Shown: in pieces, positions 45,113 to 53,338 of the stretch
Layout of the letters: every line of letters starts with the position of its first letter
Position numbering within the stretch: the first letter of the stretch is position 1
Source of the DNA: Deltaproteobacteria bacterium
GTDB lineage: Bacteria; Myxococcota; Myxococcia; SLRQ01
Direction: 5' to 3'
Assembly (NCBI GenBank): GCA_029210625.1
Contig: JARGFU010000008.1
Location: forward strand, 1 to 64,000
DNA length: 64,000 nt
The notes under the pieces: generated by a model
What the model was told of the DNA's origin: nothing
The model's database searches: none
What the model saw: only the letters and a program-made list of their open reading frames with translations
Made by a program: the position numbers and the translations under genes

Positions 45113-45498
45113 CCCGCGAGCAGCGCCTCGAGGCGGGACTGGGGCTGGGCGCCGATGAGCAGCTCCGTCACCGTGCCCCCGTCCACCACCAGGGTGGCGG
45201 GGGTGCCCATGATGCCGAAGGCCCGCGCGGTCTCCATGTCCTGGCTGATGTCGATGGCCTGGACCCTCGAGCTCGCCTTGCCCATCCGCTGCACCACCGG
45301 GGTCATCGCCCGGCAGGCGCCGCAGGTGGGGCTGTAGAAGTAGAAGAGCAGGCGCTCTCCCTTCGCGATGCGCTCACCGAGCTTGCCCGGCAGCGCGGGG
45401 GCCGGCTTGCCCTTCGCCGCCCGCATCTTGAGGACCAGGAAGATCTGCAGACCGAAGAAGAGGGCCACCACTCCCAGGGCGACGTAGACGAAGCTCAT
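45109..45498 (-). CDS. Membrane-anchored thioredoxin-like protein
   Basis: A 129-aa protein with one N-terminal transmembrane helix (MSFVYVALGVVALFFGLQIFLVL) and a thioredoxin fold carrying the active site SPTCGACRAMTP (C59, C62) and the cis-proline region MGTPATLVV. The orientation (basic KMRAAKGK after the helix) suggests the domain faces the cytoplasm. It lies 13 nt after trxB and probably receives electrons from it or from the soluble thioredoxin. Confidence 0.88.
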   Translation of the reverse strand: MSFVYVALGVVALFFGLQIFLVLKMRAAKGKPAPALPGKLGERIAKGERLLFYFYSPTCGACRAMTPVVQRMGKASSRVQAIDISQDMETARAFGIMGTPATLVVDGGTVTELLIGAQPQSRLEALLAG

Positions 45499-45511
45499 CG
45501 GGGATTCCTCA

Positions 45512-46480
45512 TCAGGCGGCCTGGTCGTGGGAGACCTTCGCCCGGCTCTCCAGGAAGTCGACCGCCGAGAGGGCGGCGACGGTGCCGTCGGCCACCGCGG
45601 TGGTGATCTGGCGGTAGCGCTTCTGCCGGGCGTCGCCCGCGGCGAAGACGCCGGGGAGGCTGGTCTGGAGGGTCTCGTCGGTCACCACCTCGCCCCGCTC
45701 GCTCAGGGAGAGCTGACCGGCGAAGGCCCCGGTGTTGGGCACGTAGCCCACGAAGACGAAGCAGCCCTCGACCGGCACCCGGTGCCGCTGACCGGTGGCC
45801 TTGTCCACCGAGGTGACGGCCTGCAGGCTGCCCTCGCCCTCGAAGGCCTCGACCCGCTGGTCCAGCAGGAACTCGATCTTCGGGTTGGCGCGGGCCTCGT
45901 CGACGATCCAGGACTGGGCCTGGAAGTGCGGGAACTCGTGCAGGACGGTGACCTTCGAGGCGTAGCGGGTCAGCGCCACCGCCTCCTCCAGCGCCGAGTT
46001 GCCGCCACCGATGACGGCGATCTCCTTGCCGGTGAAGAAGTCCCCGTCGCAGGTGGCGCAGTAGGAGATCCCGCGCCCCTCGAAGTCCGCCTCGCCCGGG
46101 AGGCCCAGGCGGCGGGGCAGGCCGCCCACGGCGAGGATCACGGCCGGGGCGGTGAAGGTGCCCTCGTCCTCGACCACGATCCGCTTCACCTCCCCCTCGA
46201 GCTCGAGGGAGACGACCTCGGCCTGGGTGATCACCTCGGCCCCGAAGCTGCGCGCCTGGCGCAGCATCGTCAGGCCGATCTCCTGGCCCGAGGCCTCCTC
46301 CACGCCGGGGTAGTTGGCGACCTTGTAGGAGAGGACCATCTGCCCGCCGGCGGTGCCGGTGTCGACCACCAGCACCCGGCGGCGAGCGCGGGCGAGGTAG
46401 ATGGCGGCGGTCAGGCCGGCGGCCCCCGCCCCCAGGATCAGGACGTCGTACTCGCTGCTTCTCTTCTCGGTGTCGGACAT
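45512..46480 (-). CDS. trxB: Thioredoxin reductase
   Basis: A 322-aa low-molecular-weight thioredoxin reductase, FAD- and NADPH-dependent. FAD loop GAGAAGLTAAIYLARA (17-32), redox-active disulfide YCATCDGDFF (C141, C144), second nucleotide motif IAVIGGGNSALEEAV, and FAD motif GVFAAGDARQKRYRQITTAVADG. Length and motif order are typical. It is in the middle of a three-gene operon with a soluble thioredoxin 39 nt upstream and a membrane thioredoxin downstream. Some relatives use ferredoxin; the GGGNSA motif here is compatible with NADPH. Confidence 0.95.
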   Translation of the reverse strand: MSDTEKRSSEYDVLILGAGAAGLTAAIYLARARRRVLVVDTGTAGGQMVLSYKVANYPGVEEASGQEIGLTMLRQARSFGAEVITQAEVVSLELEGEVKRIVVEDEGTFTAPAVILAVGGLPRRLGLPGEADFEGRGISYCATCDGDFFTGKEIAVIGGGNSALEEAVALTRYASKVTVLHEFPHFQAQSWIVDEARANPKIEFLLDQRVEAFEGEGSLQAVTSVDKATGQRHRVPVEGCFVFVGYVPNTGAFAGQLSLSERGEVVTDETLQTSLPGVFAAGDARQKRYRQITTAVADGTVAALSAVDFLESRAKVSHDQAA

Positions 46481-46519
46481 GACGACCTCCTGTCTCGGGG
46501 TGGGAGCGCCCGGGGCGGG

Positions 46520-46882
46520 CTAGGCGACCTTGCTCTCGGGGGTGCCGAACTCGCGGTCGAGGATCTCCTTGACCTGCGCCTTGTTCTGGATGCCGCTGGT
46601 GGCGGCGACCACCTTGCCGCCCTTGAAGTAGACGACGAAGGGCAGGCCCATGAAGTTCCGGGTCTCGGGGAGGGAGCGGATGTTGTGGGAGGCCGGGCCG
46701 TCGAACCAGAGATCGCGGAAGGCGACGTGGGAGTAGCTCTCCTCGAGCTTCTCCATGACGTCGTAGACCGGCAGGCACATCGGGCCCATGCGGCCGCAGC
46801 AGATCATGACCTCGTCGTTGTTCTGCAGGACCTCCTGGAAGTCCTCGTCGCTCAGGATGTGCTGGAGGTTGGTGTGGAGCAT
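46520..46882 (-). CDS. Atypical thioredoxin with CGRMGPMC active site
   Basis: A 120-aa soluble thioredoxin-fold protein. In place of WCGPC it has ICCGRMGPMCLPVYDVM, so the redox cysteines would be C29 and C36, spaced six residues apart, with an extra adjacent C28. The cis-proline region is MGLPFVVYF and KVVAATSGIQNKAQV follows. Close relatives of this form are known in anaerobic deltaproteobacteria and Firmicutes. ATG 46882 is used: AGAGGAA is about eight bases upstream, and the 27 upstream residues lack similarity. It heads the operon with trxB. Confidence 0.88.
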   Translation of the reverse strand: MLHTNLQHILSDEDFQEVLQNNDEVMICCGRMGPMCLPVYDVMEKLEESYSHVAFRDLWFDGPASHNIRSLPETRNFMGLPFVVYFKGGKVVAATSGIQNKAQVKEILDREFGTPESKVA

Positions 46883-47030
46883 GGTGCGTTCCTCTTCTCG
46901 TTGCGGCCGGAAGGACCGGCCGGTTGGTTTTGGGATCGCGGGTGGGAGCCCGGGAGGGCCCAAAAGGGTGCAGGCCTCCGCTGGCCCTTACACGTCCCCC
47001 CGGCACCTTGTTCGAGCGGGGGCGCCTCCC

Positions 47031-47036
47031 TACGAT
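47031..47036 (+). promoter_or_regulatory. -10-like element TACGAT, 8 nt before ATG
   Basis: TACGAT followed by eight C/G bases and the ATG of the metzincin lipoprotein. No ribosome site in between. Confidence 0.45.
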
Positions 47037-47044
47037 CCCGCCCG

Positions 47045-48409
47045 ATGCGAAGCCTCCTCACCCTCTCCCTGACCCTCCTCCTCTGCGCGGCCTGCCCGGG
47101 AGGAGAGGGCGGCGGGGGCGGCGGCCTCCCGGGGGAGGACGGCGGGCTGCCCGATGGCTCCGCCGTGACCGACGGGGGCGCGCTCCCCGATGGTGGCGCA
47201 GAGGACGGCGGCGGCGACGCGGGCGAGCCCCTCCCCCTCCTCCCCCACCTGGCCGAGGACCTCGCGATCACCTCGGTGGAGATCTTCCAGACCCTGCAGA
47301 TCCCCCTGATGATCCAGGGCGTCCCCGCCGCCCCGACCGGCGTCCCCCTGATCGCCGACCGGGAGTCCGTGATGCGGATCTGGGTCGAGCCGCAGGCCGG
47401 CTGGGTCGCCGGGCCGGTCACCCTGGAGCTCGAGGTCGGCCCTCCCGGGAGCACGATCGAGCCGCTCTCCCTGACTCTCGGGGTCGACCGCGCCCTCCCC
47501 TTCGACCTCACCGTGCCGGCGGAGCAGCTGGGCCTCGACGCCCACTATGCCCTGCGCCTGCTCACCGAGACCGGCACCCCCACCGAGGCGGGCGTCGATC
47601 ACCCCGGGCGCCATCCCCGGGACGGCTCGAGCCTGCCCCTGCCCACCGAGCGCGACGAGGGCGGCGTCGACCTGGTCCTGGTGCCGCTGCGCTACCAGGC
47701 CGACGGCTCGGGGAGGCTGCCGGACACCAGCCCCGAGCAGCTCGCCATCATCGAGGAGCTGCTGCTGGCCCTCTACCCGATCGAGTCGGTGAGCATCGAC
47801 GTCCACGCGCCGATCGACTGGAGCGACCCCCTCACCCTCTTCACGCGCAACTTCGACTTCGGCGACCTGAACACCTACCTGAAGGATCTCAAGATCGCGG
47901 AGGGCGCGCCGAGCACGACCTACTACTACGCCCTGGTCCAGCCGGCGGCGACCTTCGCCGACTACTGCGGGCGCTCCTGCACCACCGGCCAGGCCTTCGC
48001 CGTCACCGACCCCGAGAACGGCAACTACCGGGTGGGCGGCGGCATGGGCTACTCCGGTGAGCGCTGGGCCTGGACCCTCGTCCACGAGCTCGGCCACATG
48101 CACGGCCGCTTCCACGCCCCCTGCGGCGTGGACAGCTGGGACGCCGACTACCCCCACGCCGGCGGCACCCTCGGGGTCTGGGGCTACGACCGGCGGCGGG
48201 ACGTCTTCCTCGATCCCGCGCTCTACGCCGACATGATGGGCTACTGCGACGACCAGTGGATCTCGGACTACACCTACGAGGCGCTCTTCGAGCGGATCCT
48301 CACCCTGAGCACCCTGAAGTCGCGCAAGGGCGCTCCCCTCACGAAGGGCGCCGCCGCCGTCTGCCGCAGCGGGCTCGGCGAGGGCGGCCCCACCTGCGTC
48401 TGCGACTGA
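47045..48409 (+). CDS. Metzincin-type zinc metalloprotease lipoprotein (StcE/M66-like)
   Basis: A 454-aa lipoprotein: lipobox LLLCAAC, then a Gly/Asp-rich linker (to about residue 62). A middle Ig- or jelly-roll-like region precedes the catalytic domain. The zinc motif is HELGHMHGRFH (H347, E348, H351, H357), a full HExxHxxGxxH, and a Met-turn candidate is DMMGYC (about 397-402) followed by ISDYTYEALFERI, which recalls StcE-type M66 peptidases. Four cysteines near the site may form disulfides. It probably cleaves surface or secreted glycoproteins or peptides at the cell surface. Its stop directly abuts the thioesterase stop on the other strand. Confidence 0.88.
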   Translation: MRSLLTLSLTLLLCAACPGGEGGGGGGLPGEDGGLPDGSAVTDGGALPDGGAEDGGGDAGEPLPLLPHLAEDLAITSVEIFQTLQIPLMIQGVPAAPTGVPLIADRESVMRIWVEPQAGWVAGPVTLELEVGPPGSTIEPLSLTLGVDRALPFDLTVPAEQLGLDAHYALRLLTETGTPTEAGVDHPGRHPRDGSSLPLPTERDEGGVDLVLVPLRYQADGSGRLPDTSPEQLAIIEELLLALYPIESVSIDVHAPIDWSDPLTLFTRNFDFGDLNTYLKDLKIAEGAPSTTYYYALVQPAATFADYCGRSCTTGQAFAVTDPENGNYRVGGGMGYSGERWAWTLVHELGHMHGRFHAPCGVDSWDADYPHAGGTLGVWGYDRRRDVFLDPALYADMMGYCDDQWISDYTYEALFERILTLSTLKSRKGAPLTKGAAAVCRSGLGEGGPTCVCD

Positions 48410-48865
48410 TCAGCCGCCCTGGAGCTCGACGGTCTCGCCGGCCGCCGCGGCCCCGGCGTCGAGGATCATCAGGCGCACCCGGCCGGTGGCCAGGAGGCGA
48501 TCCTCGCCGTCGCGCACCTCGGCCTGCCAGACGTGGGAGCGGCGGCCCTTGTGGATGGGGGTCGCCCGGCAGCGCAGCGTGCCGCTGCGGCTGGCCCGCA
48601 GGAAGGAGGTCATGTTGTCGAGGCCCACCGCGCTCTTGCCCTCCGGCATGACGTTCACGGCGGCGCCGGTGCTGCAGACCGCCTCGATGAGGCCGGCGTG
48701 CACCCCCCCGTGGACCAGCCCGTAGGGCTGATGGTGTTGCTCACCGACGGTGAGCTCGGCGATCAGCTCGTCGGCGCTCACCTTCAGGTAGCGCATGCCC
48801 ATGGTGGCGTCGAAGCCCATGATGTGGGCGTTGACCATCTCGGTGACGTTCTCGGGTAGCTCCAT
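48410..48865 (-). CDS. PaaI-type hotdog thioesterase
   Basis: A 151-aa hotdog-fold protein of the PaaI/YdiI type, expected to hydrolyse acyl- or aryl-CoA thioesters. The family motif is QPYGLVHGGVHAGLIEAVCSTG, followed by VGLDNMTSFLRASRSG and GRRSHVWQAEVRD. ATG 48865 is used; a longer reading from 48901 would run through the shared promoter. TATACC (48872-48877) lies 6 nt before the ATG, with no ribosome site. Substrate unknown. Confidence 0.9.
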   Translation of the reverse strand: MELPENVTEMVNAHIMGFDATMGMRYLKVSADELIAELTVGEQHHQPYGLVHGGVHAGLIEAVCSTGAAVNVMPEGKSAVGLDNMTSFLRASRSGTLRCRATPIHKGRRSHVWQAEVRDGEDRLLATGRVRLMILDAGAAAAGETVELQGG

Positions 48866-48871
48866 GGTCGC

Positions 48872-48879
48872 GGTATAAC
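48872..48879. promoter_or_regulatory. Overlapping divergent -10-like elements
   Basis: The 9-bp near-palindrome GGTATAACC (48872-48880) reads as TATAAC on the plus strand (48874-48879), 6 nt before the hydrolase ATG at 48886. On the minus strand it reads TATACC (48872-48877), 6 nt before the thioesterase ATG at 48865. The whole intergenic gap is 20 nt. Confidence 0.55.
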
Positions 48880-48885
48880 CCGAAG

Positions 48886-50664
48886 ATGGCTCGCACGGCA
48901 TCGCTCCCGCTCCTGGCGCTCTCCCTCCTGCTCCTCTCCGCCTGCGGCGACGGCCGCGACGGGCCCTGCGCCGACACCGCCTCGGTGATCGCCCTGCCGA
49001 CCCCGCTCTGGGGCGCGGGGGAGGCCTTCGGCCCGCCGGCGAACGACGCCGCGGCCGAGCTCCTCCTCGACGGCACGCACCCCTGGCCCGAGTGGTACGA
49101 CCAGCTCGGCGAGCCCCGGGGCTGGCCTCGCCGCCCCCTCGTCGTCGTCCCCCTCTCGGGGGCCGCCACCGAGGTCGACGCCAGCGCCCTCACCTTCCTC
49201 GGCGCCCGGGAGCCCGGCGGTGAGCTCGAGGAGGTGGCGCTCCTCTTCGAGGCCACCCTGGAGGACGAGGGCCGCAGCCTGATCGTCAAGGGGCGTGAGC
49301 CCGCGCCCGCCGGCCTGGTGGAGCTGGTGCTGGTCATCGCCCCCGGCGCCCTCGCGGTCGATCCCCTCCCGGCCTGCGACGCCGAGGGCCTGATCCACGT
49401 CGACTACGTCGAGGCGAAGAAGCGCCTGCCGAGGAAGACCGAGGCGGCCCTGGCCCTGCCGATGCCCCTCTCGGGCGTCCACCAGGAGCTGCAGCGCCTG
49501 CACGATCACCTGGTCGCCTCGCCGGCCCTGGCGATCTCCAGCATGACCGCCCGCCCCCTCGACGACTACCTGGCCGGCCCCGTCGATCCGGCGGTGGCCG
49601 CCGCCGTCCAGCCCACCACCGCCTACGGCCTGCTCTCGGTGCCCGACTACGCGGGCAGCGAGGGCTTCTTCGAGCTCGACGCGGAGGGCCTGCCGATCGC
49701 GGCCACGGTGAGCGAGCCGGGCTTCATCGTCACCCTGCCCACCCGCGGGACGGCGCCCTACCCCGTCGTCTTCTTCCAGCACGGGGCCGAGGGCAACAAG
49801 TACCACCTCTTCTCGGTGGCCGCGCCGCTCGCGGCCGCCGGCTTCGCCTTCGTCGCCATCGACCTGCCCTTCCACGGCGACCGCAGCGACGGCTCGGGCC
49901 TGATGAGCATGATCGACTTCGCCAACCCGCTGGCCACCCGCGACGCCCTGCGCCAGGCCTCGGCGGATCAGATCACCGTGATCACCGGCCTCGGCCTCCT
50001 CGACGGCGCCCTCGAGCCGGTCTTCGGGGCCGGCCCCCACCTCGACGCCTCGCGGGTCTACTTCATGGGCAACTCCATGGGGGCGATCTCGGGCAGCCTC
50101 TCCTTCTCGGTGACGCCCGAGATCCAGAGCGCGGCCCTCTTCGTCGGCGGCGCGGGCTTCGGCGACCTCGCCGACTACGGGCTCTTCAAGTACTTCCTCC
50201 TCGACGTCCTCGAGCGGCCGCCGGTCGAGCGGGCCGCCTCCTTGAGCCTGATGGAGCTGATGGTCGAGGGCGGCGACGCCTTCGCCTACGCCCTCCACGC
50301 CGAGGATCCCCTCACCGCGCCGAGGCCGGCCCTCTTCTTCCAGGCCATCGACGACGCCATCGTGATCCCCGAGGCCACCGAGGCCTGGGCCCGGGGCTTC
50401 GGCGCCGCGCTCGCGCAGCCGCAGGACCACCCCGTCGCGGGCCTGGAGGCCGCCTCCCTGCCCGCCGCGGACAACCTCGCCACCGAGGCCGGCGTGGGCA
50501 CCCGGCTGCTCCTGCAATACCCCAAGCCCGCCGAGGTGCCGGGCACCGACTGGCACGGCAGCCTGATCCAGCGCCCCGACGCCCAGGCGGTCGTCGTCGG
50601 CTGCTTCACCGGCGTCGAGGGGGGCGAGCCCTGCACGGTGCGGGCGGCCGACTTCCAGCCCTGA
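48886..50664 (+). CDS. Alpha/beta-hydrolase lipoprotein (possible surface lipase)
   Basis: A 592-aa lipoprotein with lipobox LLLLSAC. The first ~270 residues are a beta-rich region resembling the N-terminal domain of bacterial surface lipases (VolA-like), although the match is loose. The hydrolase core follows: strand YPVVFFQHG, then FVAIDLPFHGDRS, the nucleophile elbow FMGNSMGAI (S397), a candidate acid in AIDDAIVIPEA, and a candidate histidine in GTDWHGSL near the C-terminus. It should hydrolyse lipids or esters outside the cytoplasm. Start at ATG 48886 directly after a -10-like element. Confidence 0.85.
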   Translation: MARTASLPLLALSLLLLSACGDGRDGPCADTASVIALPTPLWGAGEAFGPPANDAAAELLLDGTHPWPEWYDQLGEPRGWPRRPLVVVPLSGAATEVDASALTFLGAREPGGELEEVALLFEATLEDEGRSLIVKGREPAPAGLVELVLVIAPGALAVDPLPACDAEGLIHVDYVEAKKRLPRKTEAALALPMPLSGVHQELQRLHDHLVASPALAISSMTARPLDDYLAGPVDPAVAAAVQPTTAYGLLSVPDYAGSEGFFELDAEGLPIAATVSEPGFIVTLPTRGTAPYPVVFFQHGAEGNKYHLFSVAAPLAAAGFAFVAIDLPFHGDRSDGSGLMSMIDFANPLATRDALRQASADQITVITGLGLLDGALEPVFGAGPHLDASRVYFMGNSMGAISGSLSFSVTPEIQSAALFVGGAGFGDLADYGLFKYFLLDVLERPPVERAASLSLMELMVEGGDAFAYALHAEDPLTAPRPALFFQAIDDAIVIPEATEAWARGFGAALAQPQDHPVAGLEAASLPAADNLATEAGVGTRLLLQYPKPAEVPGTDWHGSLIQRPDAQAVVVGCFTGVEGGEPCTVRAADFQP

Positions 50665-50672
50665 GCCCCCGG

Positions 50673-51374
50673 CTACCAGAGCCCGGGTAGCAGCCGGTAG
50701 CGGGTGCGGGTGGTGAACTCGCGGTAGCCGGGCAGCTCGGCCTGCAGGGTGCGGTCCTCGAGGGCGGTGCGCACCACCAGCGCCCCCACGATCAGCCCGG
50801 CGGGCAGATAGGCCCAGAGCGAGCCGCAGACCAGCGGGACGGCCAGCTGCTGGAGGAGGATGCCGGTGTACATGGGGTGGCGCACCAGCCGGTAGGGCCC
50901 GGTGTCGATCACGCGGTGCGCGCGCTCCTCCTGGATGCGCACCGTGGTCTCGAGATGCGGGTTCTCTCCCATCGCCCAGGTGATGGGCAGGTTGCCCAGG
51001 GCCACGACGACCAGGCCCACCCCGGCCCAGCCCTCGGAGAGGACGCTCCAGCCGAAGCGCACCGCATCGAGGCCCGCCACCACCGGCGCGGCCAGCAGGG
51101 CGAGGGAGAAGACGACCGTGAAGACCTTGTCGAAGCCCTTGGTCCCCTCGTGCAGCCGGCCGCGCTCGGCGATCACCTCCGGGTTCCGGGGCATCACCCA
51201 GACGAAGTTCACCAGCAGCAGCACGAGGGAGAGCGCCGCGTACCACCACACCCGCCGCCAGGAGAGGGTCCCGGCCGCGAGGAAGAAGGCGACGAACCAC
51301 AGGCTCGCCGTGAGGAGCACCTGGACCGCCCGGCGGATCACCGCCCTGCGCAGCTCGTCTCCGACGACCGCCAT
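50673..51374 (-). CDS. Isoprenylcysteine methyltransferase-like membrane methyltransferase
   Basis: A 233-aa protein with five or so transmembrane helices and the C-terminal motif VIDTGPYRLVRHPMYTGILLQQLA, followed by RTALEDRTLQAELPGYREFTTRTRYRLLP. This is the ICMT/PEMT-type methyltransferase pattern, which binds S-adenosylmethionine at the membrane. Substrate in bacteria is mostly unknown; lipids or small isoprenoids are possible. TAGGGT (51381-51386) lies 6 nt before its ATG. It is convergent with the hydrolase gene (8-nt gap). Confidence 0.88.
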   Translation of the reverse strand: MAVVGDELRRAVIRRAVQVLLTASLWFVAFFLAAGTLSWRRVWWYAALSLVLLLVNFVWVMPRNPEVIAERGRLHEGTKGFDKVFTVVFSLALLAAPVVAGLDAVRFGWSVLSEGWAGVGLVVVALGNLPITWAMGENPHLETTVRIQEERAHRVIDTGPYRLVRHPMYTGILLQQLAVPLVCGSLWAYLPAGLIVGALVVRTALEDRTLQAELPGYREFTTRTRYRLLPGLW

Positions 51375-51380
51375 GTCCCC

Positions 51381-51386
51381 ACCCTA
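51381..51386 (-). promoter_or_regulatory. -10-like element TAGGGT with possible -35
   Basis: TAGGGT ends 6 nt before the methyltransferase ATG. CTGACG about 18 bp upstream could be a -35, the best -35 match among the leaderless-type starts here. Confidence 0.5.
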
Positions 51387-51486
51387 GGAGGACCCCGGCG
51401 GGACCGTCAGGCGCACCGGCTGACGGCGCCCGCGCCGGTGCCGAAGGTGGAGGTAGCCCCTGAACCGTCGATCGCTGGAGGACGTC

Positions 51487-52215
51487 ATGATGACCAGCCG
51501 CTCGATGCTCGTCCTGGGAAGCTGCCTGCTCCTCTCGGCCGCCTGCCTCGAGCCGGGTCCGCCGGTGGAGACCTCACCTTCGCAGGCCTTCGTGCGCCTC
51601 GGTGACTGCAGCCACCTCGACCCCTATTCCTGCGAGATCCGTCCCGACTGCGTGGTGGACACCTGCTTCCTCTGCTCCTGCACCCCCTTCTTCCGGGCCT
51701 GCCGCCCCTTCTGGTCCACCCCCCCGCGCTGCCCGGTGCTGCCCTGCGCCCAGCCCGACTGCTGCCGTGACGCCTCCGAGTGCCCCCACCCCGAGGATGT
51801 CTGCGCGCCGCCCCGGACGCAGGAGCGCTGCGAGGGCTGCGACGGCGGCCGGGGCGACTGCGAGGAGGACGCCGACTGCCGCTTCTTCGAGGTCTGCGAG
51901 CCCATCCCCTGCTCCTGCACCGGAGCGCGCCGCTGCGTCCGGGGCTGCATCCCCCACCGGGAGAGCTGCCCCTCCGAGGAGGCCTGCGGGCTCCTCGACC
52001 ACTGCCCGCCGGGCCTCGACTGCTCCTGCTCCGATCACCCCCGCTGCCTGCCGCCGCCCTGCCGCCTCGACGGCGACTGCGGCCTGAACCACGTCTGCCA
52101 GGCGGGCGCCTGCGAGCGCCGCCCCTGCGACAGCGACAGCGACTGCGAGGGTCCCTGCGTCCTCGGAGAGTGCCAGGAGCGCTTCGGCGAGTGCCTCCCC
52201 GGCGTCAGCCCCTGA
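51487..52215 (+). CDS. Cysteine-rich lipoprotein, unknown function
   Basis: A 242-aa predicted lipoprotein (LLLSAAC) with about 39 cysteines, near 16% of residues, in short repeated patterns such as PDCVVDTCFLCSC, CPSEEACGLLDHCPPGLDCSC and CDSDSDCEGPCVLGEC. Such spacing suggests a stack of small disulfide-bonded or metal-binding modules resembling the Cys-rich Dickkopf/EGF-like proteins of Myxococcota. I do not recognise a family with a known job. GGAGG is five bases before the first ATG. Disulfide formation fits export to the periplasm or surface. Confidence 0.82.
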   Translation: MMTSRSMLVLGSCLLLSAACLEPGPPVETSPSQAFVRLGDCSHLDPYSCEIRPDCVVDTCFLCSCTPFFRACRPFWSTPPRCPVLPCAQPDCCRDASECPHPEDVCAPPRTQERCEGCDGGRGDCEEDADCRFFEVCEPIPCSCTGARRCVRGCIPHRESCPSEEACGLLDHCPPGLDCSCSDHPRCLPPPCRLDGDCGLNHVCQAGACERRPCDSDSDCEGPCVLGECQERFGECLPGVSP

Positions 52216-52258
52216 GGGCCACGCCGGTGGGGCTTTTCGCCAGCCCCGATCCCTGGTT

Positions 52259-52264
52259 TAGGAC
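52259..52264 (+). promoter_or_regulatory. -10-like element TAGGAC, 6 nt before ATG
   Basis: TAGGAC followed by GCCCTC and the ATG of the AttH-like lipoprotein. Fits the leaderless pattern. Confidence 0.35.
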
Positions 52265-52270
52265 GCCCTC

Positions 52271-53338
52271 ATGGGAAGGTCCACGCTGCTCTCCTCGCTG
52301 CTCGCCCTGCTCCTCCTGACCCCGGCCTGCCCCGGCCCCGGGGGCGAAGGCGGCGGTGACGGCGGCAGCGACGGCGGCGCCCTGCCTGACGGCGGCAGCG
52401 ACGGTGGCGCGGAGACGGCCTGCGACGATCCCGTTCCGGCCGGCCGGGTGACCCTCCCGCAGGACGACGGTTCCCATGCCGAGCCCACGGAGTGGTGGTA
52501 CTGGACGGGCCACCTCGACACGGCCGAGGGGCGCTACTTCGGCTTCGAGTTCGCCTTCTTCCTCCAGGACACCCCCGGCGGGCGCGGCTCGATGGTCCAC
52601 CACGCGCTCACCGACCTCGAGGACGGCACCTTCCACCACACCTCGGGTCTCGAGCTCGGCGTGCCGCCCGAGGTGCCCGGCGGCTTCGACCTCGCCCTGA
52701 ACGGCCAGACCATGGTGGGCGGCGGCGGCCACGACGTCCTCCACGGCGAGGTCGACGGCTACCTCCTCGACCTCAGGGTCGACGCCATCAAGCGGCCGGT
52801 GCTCCAGCACGGGGTCGGCTACGTCGACTACCCCTTCGGTGGCTACACCTACTACTACTCCCGCGAGCGGATGAGCGCCTCGGGCACGGTCACCCTCCCC
52901 GACGGCACGGTCCTGCCGGTGACCGGCACCAGCTGGTTCGACCACCAGTGGGGCCCCCTGGGCGACGCCATCGATCTGGGCTGGGACTGGTTCGCCCTCC
53001 AGCTCGACGACGACCGCGAGATCATGATCTTCGTGGTGCGAGATCTCAGCGGCGATCTCCTGGTGGGCGGCTCGCTCACCGGCGCCGACTGCGAGACGAC
53101 CGAGATCGGGCCGAGCGACTTCAGCATCACCCCCAAGCGGACGTGGACCAGCCCCAACGGCGACCAGGCGACCTACCCCCTGGGCTGGACGATCACGGTC
53201 TTCGACGAGACCTTCGAGGTGGAGCCGGTGATGGACGAGCAGGAGGTCGACGCCATGTTCTTCTGGTACTGGGAGGGCGCCGCGACGGTCAGCGGCGACG
53301 CCACCGGCCGGGCCTACATCGAGCTGACCGGCTACTGA
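52271..53338 (+). CDS. AttH/CrtC-like secreted lipoprotein
   Basis: A 355-aa lipoprotein (lipobox LLTPAC, then a Gly/Asp linker to about residue 48). The mature domain matches the AttH/carotenoid 1,2-hydratase fold, a double lipocalin: EWWYWTGHLDTAEGRYFGFEFAFF, HHTSGLELG, YYYSRERMSASGTV, GTSWFDHQWGPLG, GWDWFALQLDD. Members bind or hydrate hydrophobic molecules; catalytic activity here is not proven. Its stop overlaps the next start (TGATG), coupling it to the sulfotransferase. Confidence 0.88.
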   Translation: MGRSTLLSSLLALLLLTPACPGPGGEGGGDGGSDGGALPDGGSDGGAETACDDPVPAGRVTLPQDDGSHAEPTEWWYWTGHLDTAEGRYFGFEFAFFLQDTPGGRGSMVHHALTDLEDGTFHHTSGLELGVPPEVPGGFDLALNGQTMVGGGGHDVLHGEVDGYLLDLRVDAIKRPVLQHGVGYVDYPFGGYTYYYSRERMSASGTVTLPDGTVLPVTGTSWFDHQWGPLGDAIDLGWDWFALQLDDDREIMIFVVRDLSGDLLVGGSLTGADCETTEIGPSDFSITPKRTWTSPNGDQATYPLGWTITVFDETFEVEPVMDEQEVDAMFFWYWEGAATVSGDATGRAYIELTGY

